Assembly: GCA_046726275.1 (NCBI GenBank)
Contig: JBKPAF010000102.1
Coordinates: 1-31,838 of the forward strand
Source of the DNA: DASXTW01 sp046726275
Lineage (GTDB): Bacteria > Actinomycetota > UBA4738
Length of the DNA stretch: 31,838 nt
Direction of reading: 5' to 3'
Of the stretch, positions 15,054 to 23,029 are shown piece after piece. Position 1 is the stretch's first letter. Each line of letters starts with the position of its first letter. The position numbers and the translations under genes were made by a program. A model generated the notes under the pieces. The model was not told the DNA's origin and ran no database searches. It saw only the letters and a program-made list of their open reading frames with translations.

Positions 15054-15440
15054 ATGGAGGGCAGGCCGGGGGTCGGCGACGAGGTCTCGCACGAGGTGAT
15101 GGTCACTCCCGAGATGACGGCCAGGCTGTTCGACCGGGAGATCCACCGCGTGTACGGGACCGCCTGGATGGTCCGGCACGTGGAGGAAGCCGGACGGATG
15201 CTGGTCGAGCCGCATCTCCGCGCGGGGGAGGACGCGACCGGCTACGAGATCCACCTCCGCCACGAGCGTCCGGCCGCGGTCGGCGATCGCCTCATCGTGC
15301 GAGCCCGGGTCACCCACGTCGACCAGAAGACGTGCCATGCGGACGTCGAGGTTCTCGGGCCGGCCGGTGTGGTTGGCCGCGGCGCCTTCGTGCAACGCTA
15401 CGTATCTCGAGCGAGGTTCGGCGCAGGAGGAGCGCGATGA
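15054..15440 (+). CDS. Second FlK-like hotdog thioesterase
   Basis: 128-aa hotdog protein of the same family as the gene at 5148, with the same spacing of catalytic positions: Thr36 and Glu44 in YGTAWMVRHVEEAGR and His70 in LRHERPAAVGD. It probably cleaves an acyl-CoA. ATG 15054 was chosen as the first start after the divergent cyclase ATG (9 bp away); an earlier in-frame ATG at 15036 would lie inside the cyclase gene. The stop overlaps the start of the PaaG-like gene (ATGA), so the two are translationally coupled and likely act on related CoA esters. Confidence 0.86.
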   Translation: MEGRPGVGDEVSHEVMVTPEMTARLFDREIHRVYGTAWMVRHVEEAGRMLVEPHLRAGEDATGYEIHLRHERPAAVGDRLIVRARVTHVDQKTCHADVEVLGPAGVVGRGAFVQRYVSRARFGAGGAR

Positions 15441-16231
15441 CGTACGAGCAACTGATCGTGGAACGCGATGGTCCGGTGGCGACGGTACGGCTGAACAACG
15501 CGGCCAAGCTCAACGTCCTCTCGCCCACGATGACGGCCGAACTCCTGGACGCGCTCACGACGATGGGCGAGGACGACGAGGTCCGGGCCATCGTGCTCAC
15601 CGGTGAGGGGCGGGGATTCTCGGCCGGAGCCGACCTGTCGGCGCTCCAGGAGCCCTACCTGAAGGGAGAACGGCCCAAGCTCTCGTTCTTCCTCAAAGAG
15701 GGCTACAACCGGGTCATCCCCCTCCTCGCGGAGACCCCGAAACCGGTCGTCGCCGCCATCAACGGCGTCGTCGCGGGGGCAGGCAACTCGCTGGCCCTTG
15801 CCTGCGACTTCCGGATCGCCTCCGACCAGGCGTCTTTCACCATGGCCTTCGTGAAGATCGGCCTGATCCCCGACGCGGGGTCCAGCTTCCTCCTCCCCCG
15901 GACCGTGGGGACGGCGAAGGCTCTGGAACTGGCCCTCCTGTCCGACCGCATCGACGCCGCCACGGCTCAGTCGATCGGTCTGGTCAACCGGGTCGTTCCG
16001 GCGGACGACCTCATGCAGGAGTCTCACGCGCTGGCTGCGCGGCTGGCCGAGCTCCCCACGACGGCCATCGCCCTCACCAAGCGCATGTTCACCGAGGCCT
16101 CTCGGCTGACGCTGTCCGCAGCGATGGACCGGGAAGCCGAGGTCCAGGACGAAGCCGCCGCCACCCACGACCACCTCGAAGGAGTCCTGGCCTTCCTGGA
16201 GAAGCGACAGCCCACGTTCACCGGCAGGTAA
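15437..16231 (+). CDS. Enoyl-CoA hydratase/isomerase, PaaG-like
   Basis: 264-aa crotonase-fold protein. Oxyanion-hole elements are FSAGADL (61-67) and GVVAGAG (110-116). Asp146 in LIPDAGS matches the single catalytic Asp of PaaG, the ring 1,2-epoxyphenylacetyl-CoA isomerase. The second glutamate of true hydratases is not evident, which favours an isomerase. AGGAGG at 15425-15430 lies 6 nt before the ATG, which overlaps the thioesterase stop. A phenylacetate role is attractive because paaABCD lies 7 kb away, but other acyl-CoA isomerases share this Asp. Confidence 0.88.
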   Translation: MTYEQLIVERDGPVATVRLNNAAKLNVLSPTMTAELLDALTTMGEDDEVRAIVLTGEGRGFSAGADLSALQEPYLKGERPKLSFFLKEGYNRVIPLLAETPKPVVAAINGVVAGAGNSLALACDFRIASDQASFTMAFVKIGLIPDAGSSFLLPRTVGTAKALELALLSDRIDAATAQSIGLVNRVVPADDLMQESHALAARLAELPTTAIALTKRMFTEASRLTLSAAMDREAEVQDEAAATHDHLEGVLAFLEKRQPTFTGR

Positions 16232-16276
16232 GGCCCCTCGGAGACCAGCCTGGGCTAGGTGATAGACCGGCTCGAA

Positions 16277-16305
16277 TTGACTAGCTAATTTAGGCTAGCT
16301 ATGAT
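16277..16305 (+). promoter_or_regulatory. Near-consensus sigma-70 promoter with embedded TAGCTA repeats, for the MFS exporter
   Basis: TTGACT (16277-16282), a 17-bp spacer and TATGAT (16300-16305) match the vegetative consensus in ten of twelve positions. The self-complementary hexamer TAGCTA occurs at 16282-16287 and 16296-16301, covering the end of the -35 and the start of the -10. This is a typical place for a MarR- or TetR-type repressor. A second -10-like TATGCT (16407-16412) lies 8 nt before the GTG and could make a leaderless message. Confidence 0.65.
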
Positions 16306-16420
16306 CTCCATCGGGCACATCCCCGTGCATCTTGCGGGCGACGTGCCCAACCGCCCGCGCCGAGGTCCCGGGCAGGCCCGCGCCCGGGGCCTCATCTCGC
16401 TTCCCGTATGCTTCCCACCC

Positions 16421-18067
16421 GTGACCGCGCAGAAGCGGTGGACCCTGATCGCCGTCGTCCTCGGTTCGGGGATCGTCTTCCTCGACTCCACAGTGGTGAA
16501 CGTGGCCCTTCCGAAGATCGGGGAGGAGCTCCAGAGCAGCTTTCTCGACACGTTCGCCGCGGAGAACTTCGTCTACTACGGCTACCTGCTCTCCCTGTCC
16601 TCACTGTTGATCCTCGCCGGAGCGCTCAACGACTACTACGGCCGCCGGCGGATGTTCGTGATCGGGCTGGTCGGGTTTGGCATCACGTCGCTGATGTGCG
16701 GGCTGGCGCCCAACATCCTCCTGCTCATCGTGTTCCGGGTCCTCCAGGGAGCGACGGGAGCCCTACTCGTGCCCGGATCGCTCGCCATCATCACGGCCAC
16801 CTTCGACGGTGAAGAACAGGGAAGGGCGTTCGGCGTGTGGGCGGGTGCGTCGGCTGCCACAACCATCCTCGGCCCGTTCGTCGGCGGGCTGCTGGTCGAC
16901 GCGGTCTCCTGGCGCGCGGTGTTCTTCATCAACGTGCCCCTCGTCGCCTTCGCCGTGTGGGCCACGGTGCGTCACGTGCAGGAATCGCGAGACGAGAGCG
17001 CCACGGGCCACTTCGACTGGTTGGGCGCGACCGTGGTGTTCCTGGCCGTGGGCGGACTGAGCTTCGGGGCCATCATCGGGCAGCAGGAGAACTGGGAGGG
17101 AGCTCTTCCCTGGGTAGCCCTGGCCATCGGTGGGCTTTCCGCCATCGCGTTCCCCTTCATAATGGCGCGGTCCCCGCATCCCCTCGTACCCCTGAAGCTG
17201 TTCCGCTCGAGGAACTTCAGCGTGACGAACATCTCCACGTTCCTCATCTACGGGGCTCTGTACGTCACGTTCGCGTTCGCGGTGATCTTTCTGCAGGGAA
17301 CGGTCGGATACAATCCCGCGGCGGCCGGCCTGGTCGCGATCCCGGGCACTCTGTTTCTAGCCGTGTTTTCGACGCGCTTCGGGAAGCTGGCTGCGCGCTA
17401 CGGGCCGAGGATCTTCATGGCGATCGGACCGGCGATCATGGCGCTCGGGCTGTTGTTGTTCGCCCGCTTCCCCAACTCGACGGATCCCTGGGTCTTCGAG
17501 ATCCGCCATCCGTCCACATGGGCCCCGCCGTCCAGTTACTACACCGACCTGCTGCCCGGGTTCGTGCTGTTCGGGATCGGCCTGATGATCATGGTGGCCC
17601 CGTTGACCACCGCCCTTATGACCTCCGTTCCCAAGGAGAACTCGGGCGTTGCCTCGGCGGTCAACAACGCGATCTCCCGGGTCGGGCCACAGCTCGCCGG
17701 CGCCCTGATCTTCGTGGTCATATCCACCAGCTTCTACAACAGCGTGGGGGCGAAGGTCGGCGTACCGGGTTCATCGGAGGAGCTGCGGGAGCAGGTTGCG
17801 CCGCTGAACCCAGCCGACCCGACCGCCTCCCCGGAACTCAAGCAAGCCTCTCGGGAGGCCTCCACCGACGCCTTCCAGTTGGCGATGCTCATCGCGGCCA
17901 GCCTGCTCGTGGTGGGAGCCGTGGTGAACGCCGTGGGGATCCGCAACCCGGGCGGCCCGCGATGGATGCGCCAGCCCCGATACGCGGAGTCGCCCGAGGG
18001 GCAACGCCTGGTCGGACACGCCGGACACCTCAGCCCGCCGCCGGAGCCCACCGGCGGATCTCCGTGA
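16421..18067 (+). CDS. MFS drug exporter, DHA2 (EmrB/QacA-like) family
   Basis: 548-aa membrane protein of the 14-TM DHA2 family, which expels drugs or toxic metabolites using the proton gradient. Visible signatures are LDSTVVNVALPKIG in TM1 (motif D1), the loop-2 motif A variant GALNDYYGRRRMFVIG, the arginine of RVLQGATGA in TM4 (motif B), and GPFVGGLLVDAVSWRAVFFINVP (motif C region). GTG 16421 was chosen because TM1 follows directly, and an upstream ATG at 16301 lies inside the promoter -10. The message from the upstream promoter would have a leader of about 110 nt. The next gene overlaps its stop (GTGA). Confidence 0.92.
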   Translation: MTAQKRWTLIAVVLGSGIVFLDSTVVNVALPKIGEELQSSFLDTFAAENFVYYGYLLSLSSLLILAGALNDYYGRRRMFVIGLVGFGITSLMCGLAPNILLLIVFRVLQGATGALLVPGSLAIITATFDGEEQGRAFGVWAGASAATTILGPFVGGLLVDAVSWRAVFFINVPLVAFAVWATVRHVQESRDESATGHFDWLGATVVFLAVGGLSFGAIIGQQENWEGALPWVALAIGGLSAIAFPFIMARSPHPLVPLKLFRSRNFSVTNISTFLIYGALYVTFAFAVIFLQGTVGYNPAAAGLVAIPGTLFLAVFSTRFGKLAARYGPRIFMAIGPAIMALGLLLFARFPNSTDPWVFEIRHPSTWAPPSSYYTDLLPGFVLFGIGLMIMVAPLTTALMTSVPKENSGVASAVNNAISRVGPQLAGALIFVVISTSFYNSVGAKVGVPGSSEELREQVAPLNPADPTASPELKQASREASTDAFQLAMLIAASLLVVGAVVNAVGIRNPGGPRWMRQPRYAESPEGQRLVGHAGHLSPPPEPTGGSP

Positions 18068-18699
18068 CCCGGGCCGCAGCCCTCCTCGATCTCCTCGACT
18101 GGAAGCGCAGGATCTTCGGCCTGTACGCGAGGATCCGAGCCACCACCGACCCCGCGGTGGCGTGGGAGCTCTGGCGGGCGGGGCGGGACGAGCTCTTCGC
18201 CACGCACGCGCAGACGCCTCTGCCCAATGGAGCTCGGCGTTCGTTCGCCGGACTGCCGTTCTTCGACTACGACCCCCAGGCCCGCGTCCTGGCCGACGTG
18301 ATCGAGTCCGATCCCGAGCACTACGACATCGCCACGAGCGGAGAGGAGGGCGGGTCGTACGGATTCACCAGGTTCGCCGTCGCCAGGTTCGAGCTTTCGG
18401 GGCAACCGCTCGAGCTGGAGCTGTACTGGCTGGACGGCTACGGAGGAGGGTTGTTCCTGTCCTTCCGCGACGCGACCAGCGGGTCCGAGACCTACGGAGC
18501 CGGCCGCTACCTGCTGGACACGGTGAAAGGAGCGGATCTGGGCATGGAGGGCGATCGACTGGTCCTCGACTTCAACTTCTCGTACAACCCGTCCTGCGCG
18601 TACGACCCGCAGTGGGTGTGTCCCCTCGTCCCTCCGCCCAATCGGCTGACCGTGCCGATCCCAGCGGGCGAGCGATACCCGACCCACGGGTCGCCCTGA
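18064..18699 (+). CDS. DUF1684-family protein
   Basis: 211-aa protein with the DUF1684 pattern. It has an N-terminal WRAGRDELFATHAQTPLP, then FAGLPFFDYDPQARV, a glycine-rich core with LSFRDATSG and ETYGAGRYL, and the signature LDFNFSYNPSCAYDP followed by CPLVPPPNRLTVPIPAGER. The family has a beta-rich fold and no established biochemical role. The GTG start overlaps the exporter stop by 4 nt (GTGA), so it is made together with the exporter. It ends just before two strong hairpins. Confidence 0.88.
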   Translation: MTRAAALLDLLDWKRRIFGLYARIRATTDPAVAWELWRAGRDELFATHAQTPLPNGARRSFAGLPFFDYDPQARVLADVIESDPEHYDIATSGEEGGSYGFTRFAVARFELSGQPLELELYWLDGYGGGLFLSFRDATSGSETYGAGRYLLDTVKGADLGMEGDRLVLDFNFSYNPSCAYDPQWVCPLVPPPNRLTVPIPAGERYPTHGSP

Positions 18700-18710
18700 A
18701 CCCGGATGGC

Positions 18711-18741
18711 GAAGGGCCCGCCCTTTCGGGGCGGGCCCTTC
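18711..18741. terminator. Strong hairpin terminator between convergent operons
   Basis: A perfect 13-bp stem (18711-18723 with 18729-18741) closes a 5-nt TTTCG loop, 11 nt after the DUF1684 stop. It is very GC-rich and lacks a U-tract. Being symmetric, it can act on both strands, ending the exporter operon and the OpuC operon. Confidence 0.75.
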
Positions 18742-18744
18742 AGA

Positions 18745-18769
18745 CAGACCCGGTTACCCACCGGGTCTG
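18745..18769. terminator. Second tandem hairpin
   Basis: CAGACCCGGT (18745-18754) pairs perfectly with ACCGGGTCTG (18760-18769) around a 5-nt loop. It ends 3 bp before the stop codon of the OpuC-type binding protein on the minus strand, so it most likely serves that transcript. Confidence 0.65.
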
Positions 18770-18772
18770 CGC

Positions 18773-19699
18773 TTACAGGAGGCCGTTCTGGGTCAGGAAC
18801 TCGGTGGCGACCGCCTTCACGTCCTGCTTGTCGACCTGAACCTTCCCCACGAGGGCCAGCATCCCCTCGGTGGTGAGCTTGGTCGTGACGGAGTTCAGCA
18901 GGTTGGTGAGGTCATCGGTCACTTTGTCCTTCCGGACCAGAGGGAAGAAGTTCCCCGCGGGCTGGAGGTCCTTGTCGTCCTCCAGGGCCACCCAGCCCTT
19001 CTCGGTGATGGTCGGATCGAGCGAGAAGAGCTCTCCCACGTTGACGGCGCCGCTCTCGATCGCGGTCACCGTCTGGGGACCGCCGAAGTCCAGGGGCTTG
19101 ATCTCCTTGAACGTGATCCCGTAGACCTGCTGCAACCCCTCCTTGCAGGCGAAGTTGGTATCGCAGTCGGGCGGCGCCCCCAGGACGAACTGACTCGCCA
19201 CCGGGGCGAGGTCGCTCATCTTGGCCAGCGAGTCCTTCTGCGCCGTCTCGGGCGTGACGACGAAGACGTTCGTGCTGTTCGCCGGGGAGAACTGCAGGGC
19301 GACCAGGTCCTTGGCCTCAGCGGCCTGTTGGACCCGCGGGAGGACCTGCTCCGCCGTTCCCTTGGTATCGGCGTTCGGGTCGAGCTTCGGAAGCTCGAAG
19401 GCGAGGTACTCCGGCTTGAGATCGATCTGCCCGGCGAACAGAGCAGCATCGGAGACCTCGCGGCCTCCCAGGTCGAGCTGCCGCTTCACGGTGTAGCCGG
19501 CCTTCTCGAGCACCTGCGCGTACATCTCGGCCACGAGCTGGTTCTCAGCGAAGGCTCCCGAGACGCCGATGGTGATCGTTCCCTTGGGGGACTGTGTTCC
19601 CCCTCCGGTGGTCTCGTCCCCACCCGACCCGCACGCGGCGAGCACGAGGCCCGTCGCGAGCAGAGCCGCCCCGAGGACGAGCTTGCGGGATTTCCGCAT
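18773..19699 (-). CDS. opuCC: OpuC-type osmoprotectant substrate-binding lipoprotein
   Basis: 308-aa periplasmic-binding lipoprotein for glycine betaine, choline or similar solutes. It has an N-terminal signal with the lipobox LAAC (residues 20-23) and an acidic/Gly linker. The OpuAC-type domain begins with GTITIGVSGAFAENQLVAEM and includes GQIDLKPEYLAFEL and the C-terminal LTTEGMLALVGKVQVDKQDVKAVATEFLTQNGLL, cut here only by the stop. The ATG has GGGGGAAAG upstream. It lies last in the operon, 116 nt after the permease, and may have its own promoter, which would supply extra binding protein. Ligand identity is not readable. Confidence 0.92.
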   Translation of the reverse strand: MRKSRKLVLGAALLATGLVLAACGSGGDETTGGGTQSPKGTITIGVSGAFAENQLVAEMYAQVLEKAGYTVKRQLDLGGREVSDAALFAGQIDLKPEYLAFELPKLDPNADTKGTAEQVLPRVQQAAEAKDLVALQFSPANSTNVFVVTPETAQKDSLAKMSDLAPVASQFVLGAPPDCDTNFACKEGLQQVYGITFKEIKPLDFGGPQTVTAIESGAVNVGELFSLDPTITEKGWVALEDDKDLQPAGNFFPLVRKDKVTDDLTNLLNSVTTKLTTEGMLALVGKVQVDKQDVKAVATEFLTQNGLL

Positions 19700-19767
19700 G
19701 GGTCTTTCCCCCTTTCTCCGGTTCCTGGGGTGTCCGGCCCCGAGACAAGATGGACGAAAGCGCTGAG

Positions 19768-19773
19768 TCTATA
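19768..19773 (-). promoter_or_regulatory. Candidate internal promoter for the binding-protein gene
   Basis: TATAGA on the minus strand lies inside the small inverted repeat GTCTATAAGAC (19767-19777), in the 116-bp gap before opuCC. No good -35 is seen. Weak call based on position and AT content. Confidence 0.3.
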
Positions 19774-19815
19774 AGACCAGGGCTTTGATTCGTTTGTTCC
19801 CGGTCGGCCGATCTG

Positions 19816-20550
19816 CTACGCGGTCTTGACCTCGATCGGAGTGGACTCGACCGCCCGCCTTCGTCGCCCTTGGGAGGACGTCCGAGGGGAGACGATGCGC
19901 TCCACCAGGGCGAATCCGAACTCTGTGAAGATGGCGAGGATGGCAACGAGGACCGCCCCCGCCAGGATCTTCGGCTGATCGCCTTGGGCGAAACCGTCGA
20001 TGATGTACCGACCCAGGCCGCCGCCGGCGATGAGAGCGGCGAGCGTCGCGGTGGCCACGACCTGCACGGCCGCCGTCCTGATCCCCGCGATCATGAGCGG
20101 CATGGCCAGGGGTACCTCCAACTTCCTCAGGACCTGCCCTCCGGTCATCCCCATGCCGCGAGCCGCCTCCACAGTGTCCTGATCGACGCTCTCGATCCCG
20201 ACGTAGGTGTTCGTAAGGATGGGCGGGATGGCCAGCAAGAGCAGGGCGATCACCGTGGGCCAGAAGCCGAACGCCGCGCCCTGGAAGTACGTGGCCATCA
20301 GCTGGAACACGATCGCCAGGATGGCGAACGAGGGGATCGCCCGGCCGAGGTTGGCGATCGAGACCGCCATGAATTCCCCGCGCCTGTGATGGCCGATCAT
20401 TAGACCGACAGGGACCGCAACGAGCAACCCGAGAGCGACCCCGGCCGCCGACAGCGCGATGTGCTCCAGCACCCTGGTCGGCACGCCGTTGGGGCCGATC
20501 CAGTTCTCCGGGTCGGCGAACCACTGGATCATCTCGCCGAAGACGTCCAT
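19816..20550 (-). CDS. OpuC-type ABC transporter permease (second)
   Basis: 244-aa inner-membrane permease of an osmoprotectant importer with about six membrane segments. The BPD_transp motif EAARGMGMTGGQVLRKLEVPLAMPLMIAG marks the coupling-helix region. ALIAGGGLGRYIIDGF near the C-terminus is typical of OpuCB/CD and ProW. ATG 20550 shares its A with the TGA of the upstream permease (TGATG). ATG 20574 is an alternative that adds eight residues inside that gene. The C-terminus is basic (about 225-240). It pairs with the other permease to form the channel. Confidence 0.92.
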   Translation of the reverse strand: MDVFGEMIQWFADPENWIGPNGVPTRVLEHIALSAAGVALGLLVAVPVGLMIGHHRRGEFMAVSIANLGRAIPSFAILAIVFQLMATYFQGAAFGFWPTVIALLLLAIPPILTNTYVGIESVDQDTVEAARGMGMTGGQVLRKLEVPLAMPLMIAGIRTAAVQVVATATLAALIAGGGLGRYIIDGFAQGDQPKILAGAVLVAILAIFTEFGFALVERIVSPRTSSQGRRRRAVESTPIEVKTA

Positions 20551-21230
20551 CAGGTTCGCCCCCGGCGGGCCCATGGGGTCAGAGCTCTCTCAGCGCCCAG
20601 CAACAGGCTGTCTGCTACCAGCGCCAGCGCGACCGAGAGGGTCGCGCCCACGAGGGTCGCGGTAGCGAAGAACGTCTGCAGACCGAGCAGGATGAAGCGT
20701 CCCAGACCTCCCAGGCCGATCAGGGCGGTGACGGTGACCAAACCGATCGTGGTCACGGTGGCTACTCGAACTCCGGCGACGATGGCCGGCACGGCCATGG
20801 GCAACTCGACGTTCCACAGGACCTGCCGGTCCGTGTGACCCATGCCTCGGGCCGCCTCCTTGACGTCCTCGGGGACGCCACGCAACCCCGCCACGGTGTT
20901 CCTGATCAGGATGAGCAACGTGTAGCTGACCAATCCGATCTCGGCCGTGAGGACCGTGAGGCCTGTGAAGGGTTGAAGGAGGACGAACAGGGCCAAGCTG
21001 GGGATCGTGTAGAGGAGTCCTGTGACGAAGGTCACCGGCGCGTACACCTTGCGATGTCGGTACGCGTAGATCGCGATCGGCATCGAGATGACGAAGCCGA
21101 TGCCCACGGCGAGCACCGTGAGCAGGACATGCTGGAGGAACTTGTCCCAGACGTTGGGGTCGGCCGGTGGCCGGAGGTGGTCGAACACCCAGTCCCATCG
21201 GATGAGCGGCTCCGCAAGCATCCCGGTCAC
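20550..21230 (-). CDS. OpuC-type ABC transporter permease (first)
   Basis: 226-aa permease, homologous to its neighbour, with the EAA-loop KEAARGMGHTDRQVLWNVEL and the C-terminal GLGGLGRFILLGLQTFFATATLVGA pattern. The first 35 residues (RWDWVFDHLRPPADPNVWDK) form a pre-membrane helix as in other OpuC permeases. The GTG start overlaps the ATPase stop by 4 nt (GTGA), so the ATPase and both permeases are translated in a coupled chain. The two permeases differ strongly, as expected for a heterodimeric channel. Confidence 0.92.
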   Translation of the reverse strand: MTGMLAEPLIRWDWVFDHLRPPADPNVWDKFLQHVLLTVLAVGIGFVISMPIAIYAYRHRKVYAPVTFVTGLLYTIPSLALFVLLQPFTGLTVLTAEIGLVSYTLLILIRNTVAGLRGVPEDVKEAARGMGHTDRQVLWNVELPMAVPAIVAGVRVATVTTIGLVTVTALIGLGGLGRFILLGLQTFFATATLVGATLSVALALVADSLLLGAERALTPWARRGRT

Positions 21231-22375
21231 GACACGATTTCGTTCGAGATCCGCTCTACCGTCAGCACGCCCAGATACTCCTGCCCATCCCCCAGGACCA
21301 CGGCCACGTTCGTGCGCGACGTCACGATGGAGTCGAGCGCCTCACGCAGCGAGCTCTCCTCGGTCACGTACGCGCTGAACCGCCGGGGCTGGAGGTCGTT
21401 CAGCCTGGTGTGGCCGTCGAGCGTGCTCTCGTCCACCCATCCCAGCAACTTGCCGTCGTCGACTACCGCGACCCAGTCCAGGCCGAACCGGCGCATCGCC
21501 GCTCGGGCCTCGTCCACCGTCGACGAGGGCGAGACGACGGGCCCCTCCTCCACCCCGATGTCCGCGACCTTGATCAGGGCCAGTCGCTTCAGGCCACGTT
21601 CGGGTCCCACGAACTCCTCGACGAACTCCCTGGCGGGCTGGCGGAGGATCTCCTCGGGGGTGGCGAACTGCTCGATCACCCCACCGAGGTTCATGATGGC
21701 GATGCGGTCGGCCATCTTGATCGCCTCGTCGATGTCGTGGGTGACGAACACGATCGTCTTCCGCAGGCGTTCCTGGATGTCCAGGAACTGGTCCTGGAGT
21801 CGGGCTCTCACGATGGGGTCCACGGCCGCGAACGGCTCGTCCATGAGCATCACCGGCGGATCGACGGCCAGAGCCCTGGCCACACCGACCCGCTGGCGCT
21901 GTCCGCCGGACAACTCCAGCGGGTACCGCGCCTTGAGCTCCGGGTCCAAGCCAAAAATCTCCATCAGCTCGTCGACCCGGCGATCGATGCGGGATCGCTC
22001 CCAGCCGGTGAGGGTGGGAACGGTTGCGATGTTCTGGGCCACCGTCCGGTGGGGCAGCAGGCCGATGCTCTGGATGACGTATCCGATCCCGCGCCGGAGC
22101 TCCACGGGGTCCTGGCGCATGACATCTCGCCCGTCCACCAGGATCGTGCCCGAGGTCGGCTCGATCAGTCGGTTGATCATCCGCATGGACGTCGTCTTGC
22201 CGCACCCGGAGGGGCCGACGAGCACCACCGTCTCTCCACGCTGGACGTCGAGGGAGAGATCCTCGACCGCCGCGCCGCGTGAGCCGGGGAACCGCTTAGT
22301 CACGTGCCGAAGCGAGATCATGGCCTCGCCGTCCTCGACCCGAGGCGCTTCAGTCACGTGCTCCACTCGTTGCAT
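21227..22375 (-). CDS. opuCA: OpuC-type ABC transporter ATPase with CBS domains
   Basis: About 382-aa ATP-binding subunit of the osmoprotectant importer. Walker A is GPSGCGKTT, the signature is LSGGQRQR, Walker B is VMLMDEPF, and the switch is THD. Tandem CBS domains (about 245-380) are the osmosensing part in OpuA and OpuC, where they respond to ionic strength or cyclic-di-AMP. Possible starts are GTG 22408, ATG 22375 (used; GGGGA 10 nt upstream) and ATG 22321 (GAGG nearby, directly before the ABC domain). First gene of the four-gene operon ending at 18773. Confidence 0.93.
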   Translation of the reverse strand: MQRVEHVTEAPRVEDGEAMISLRHVTKRFPGSRGAAVEDLSLDVQRGETVVLVGPSGCGKTTSMRMINRLIEPTSGTILVDGRDVMRQDPVELRRGIGYVIQSIGLLPHRTVAQNIATVPTLTGWERSRIDRRVDELMEIFGLDPELKARYPLELSGGQRQRVGVARALAVDPPVMLMDEPFAAVDPIVRARLQDQFLDIQERLRKTIVFVTHDIDEAIKMADRIAIMNLGGVIEQFATPEEILRQPAREFVEEFVGPERGLKRLALIKVADIGVEEGPVVSPSSTVDEARAAMRRFGLDWVAVVDDGKLLGWVDESTLDGHTRLNDLQPRRFSAYVTEESSLREALDSIVTSRTNVAVVLGDGQEYLGVLTVERISNEIVS

Positions 22376-22501
22376 TGAACCATTGTCCCCGTTAGTGACA
22401 TCTCGCACAGACGACCCAGTTCTTCGCTGTTACCTGATGCATTGGCCGCGCGCCACGACTCCCACCTCGAACGGCACGCGGGCTGAAGCCCTCGACCGAG
22501 C

Positions 22502-23029
22502 TCAGCCCTTCGGCTTGAAGGCCTCGAAGGGATTGCGGCAGCCCCGGCAGAAGTGCGTCGACCGGCAGAGCGTGGGACCGAACGCGCTCTCCAGCACGGT
22601 GTCGGCGCTTCCGCAGAACGGACACGTGGTCCCGGTCCTCCGCTCGAGGGCGGCGAGCGGGATCACCACAGCACCATCGCCGGGGACCTCGCTCGGCGGC
22701 GTGACTCCGTAGTCGCGGAGGGCCCGGTGGCCTTCCGGCGTGATCCGATCGGTGGTCCAGGGCTTCGAGAGAACGAACCGAACGTCGACGCGTCTGCCGG
22801 GGGCCACGGTCCTGACCGCGGCCTCGGCATCCTCCCGGATCACGTCCAGCGCCGGGCAGCCGGCGAACGTCGGAAGCAGCTCGACGTCTACCGCTTCGTC
22901 CGTGATGCGGATGCTCTCGACGATGCCCAGGTCGGTGATGGAGCAGGGCGGGATCTCCGGGTCGTGAACGCCGGCGAGCGCGTCCCAGACGATGCTCTCC
23001 AGGGTTCGAGGTTCCGCCGTCCCCCTCAC
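22502..23029 (-). CDS. paaD: PaaD, phenylacetyl-CoA epoxidase maturation-type protein
   Basis: 175-aa protein with an N-terminal MIP18/DUF59 domain (DALAGVHDPEIPPCSITDLGIV, then LLPTFAGCPALDVI) and a C-terminal zinc ribbon (CPFCGS, then CRSTHFCRGCRNPF). This is the standard PaaD architecture. It is thought to support iron or Fe-S cofactor assembly for the epoxidase. GTG 23029 was chosen because it overlaps the paaC stop (GTGA) and has a better Shine-Dalgarno spacing than GTG 23032. Usually paaE follows, but here it does not: the next gene is the unrelated OpuC ATPase after 126 nt. Confidence 0.95.
   Translation of the reverse strand: MRGTAEPRTLESIVWDALAGVHDPEIPPCSITDLGIVESIRITDEAVDVELLPTFAGCPALDVIREDAEAAVRTVAPGRRVDVRFVLSKPWTTDRITPEGHRALRDYGVTPPSEVPGDGAVVIPLAALERRTGTTCPFCGSADTVLESAFGPTLCRSTHFCRGCRNPFEAFKPKG

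Noticed and set aside
22438..22501. GGGCTGAAGCCC-type short stem after paaD as terminator
   Set aside because: The stem is only 5 bp and has no U-tract; too weak to call.
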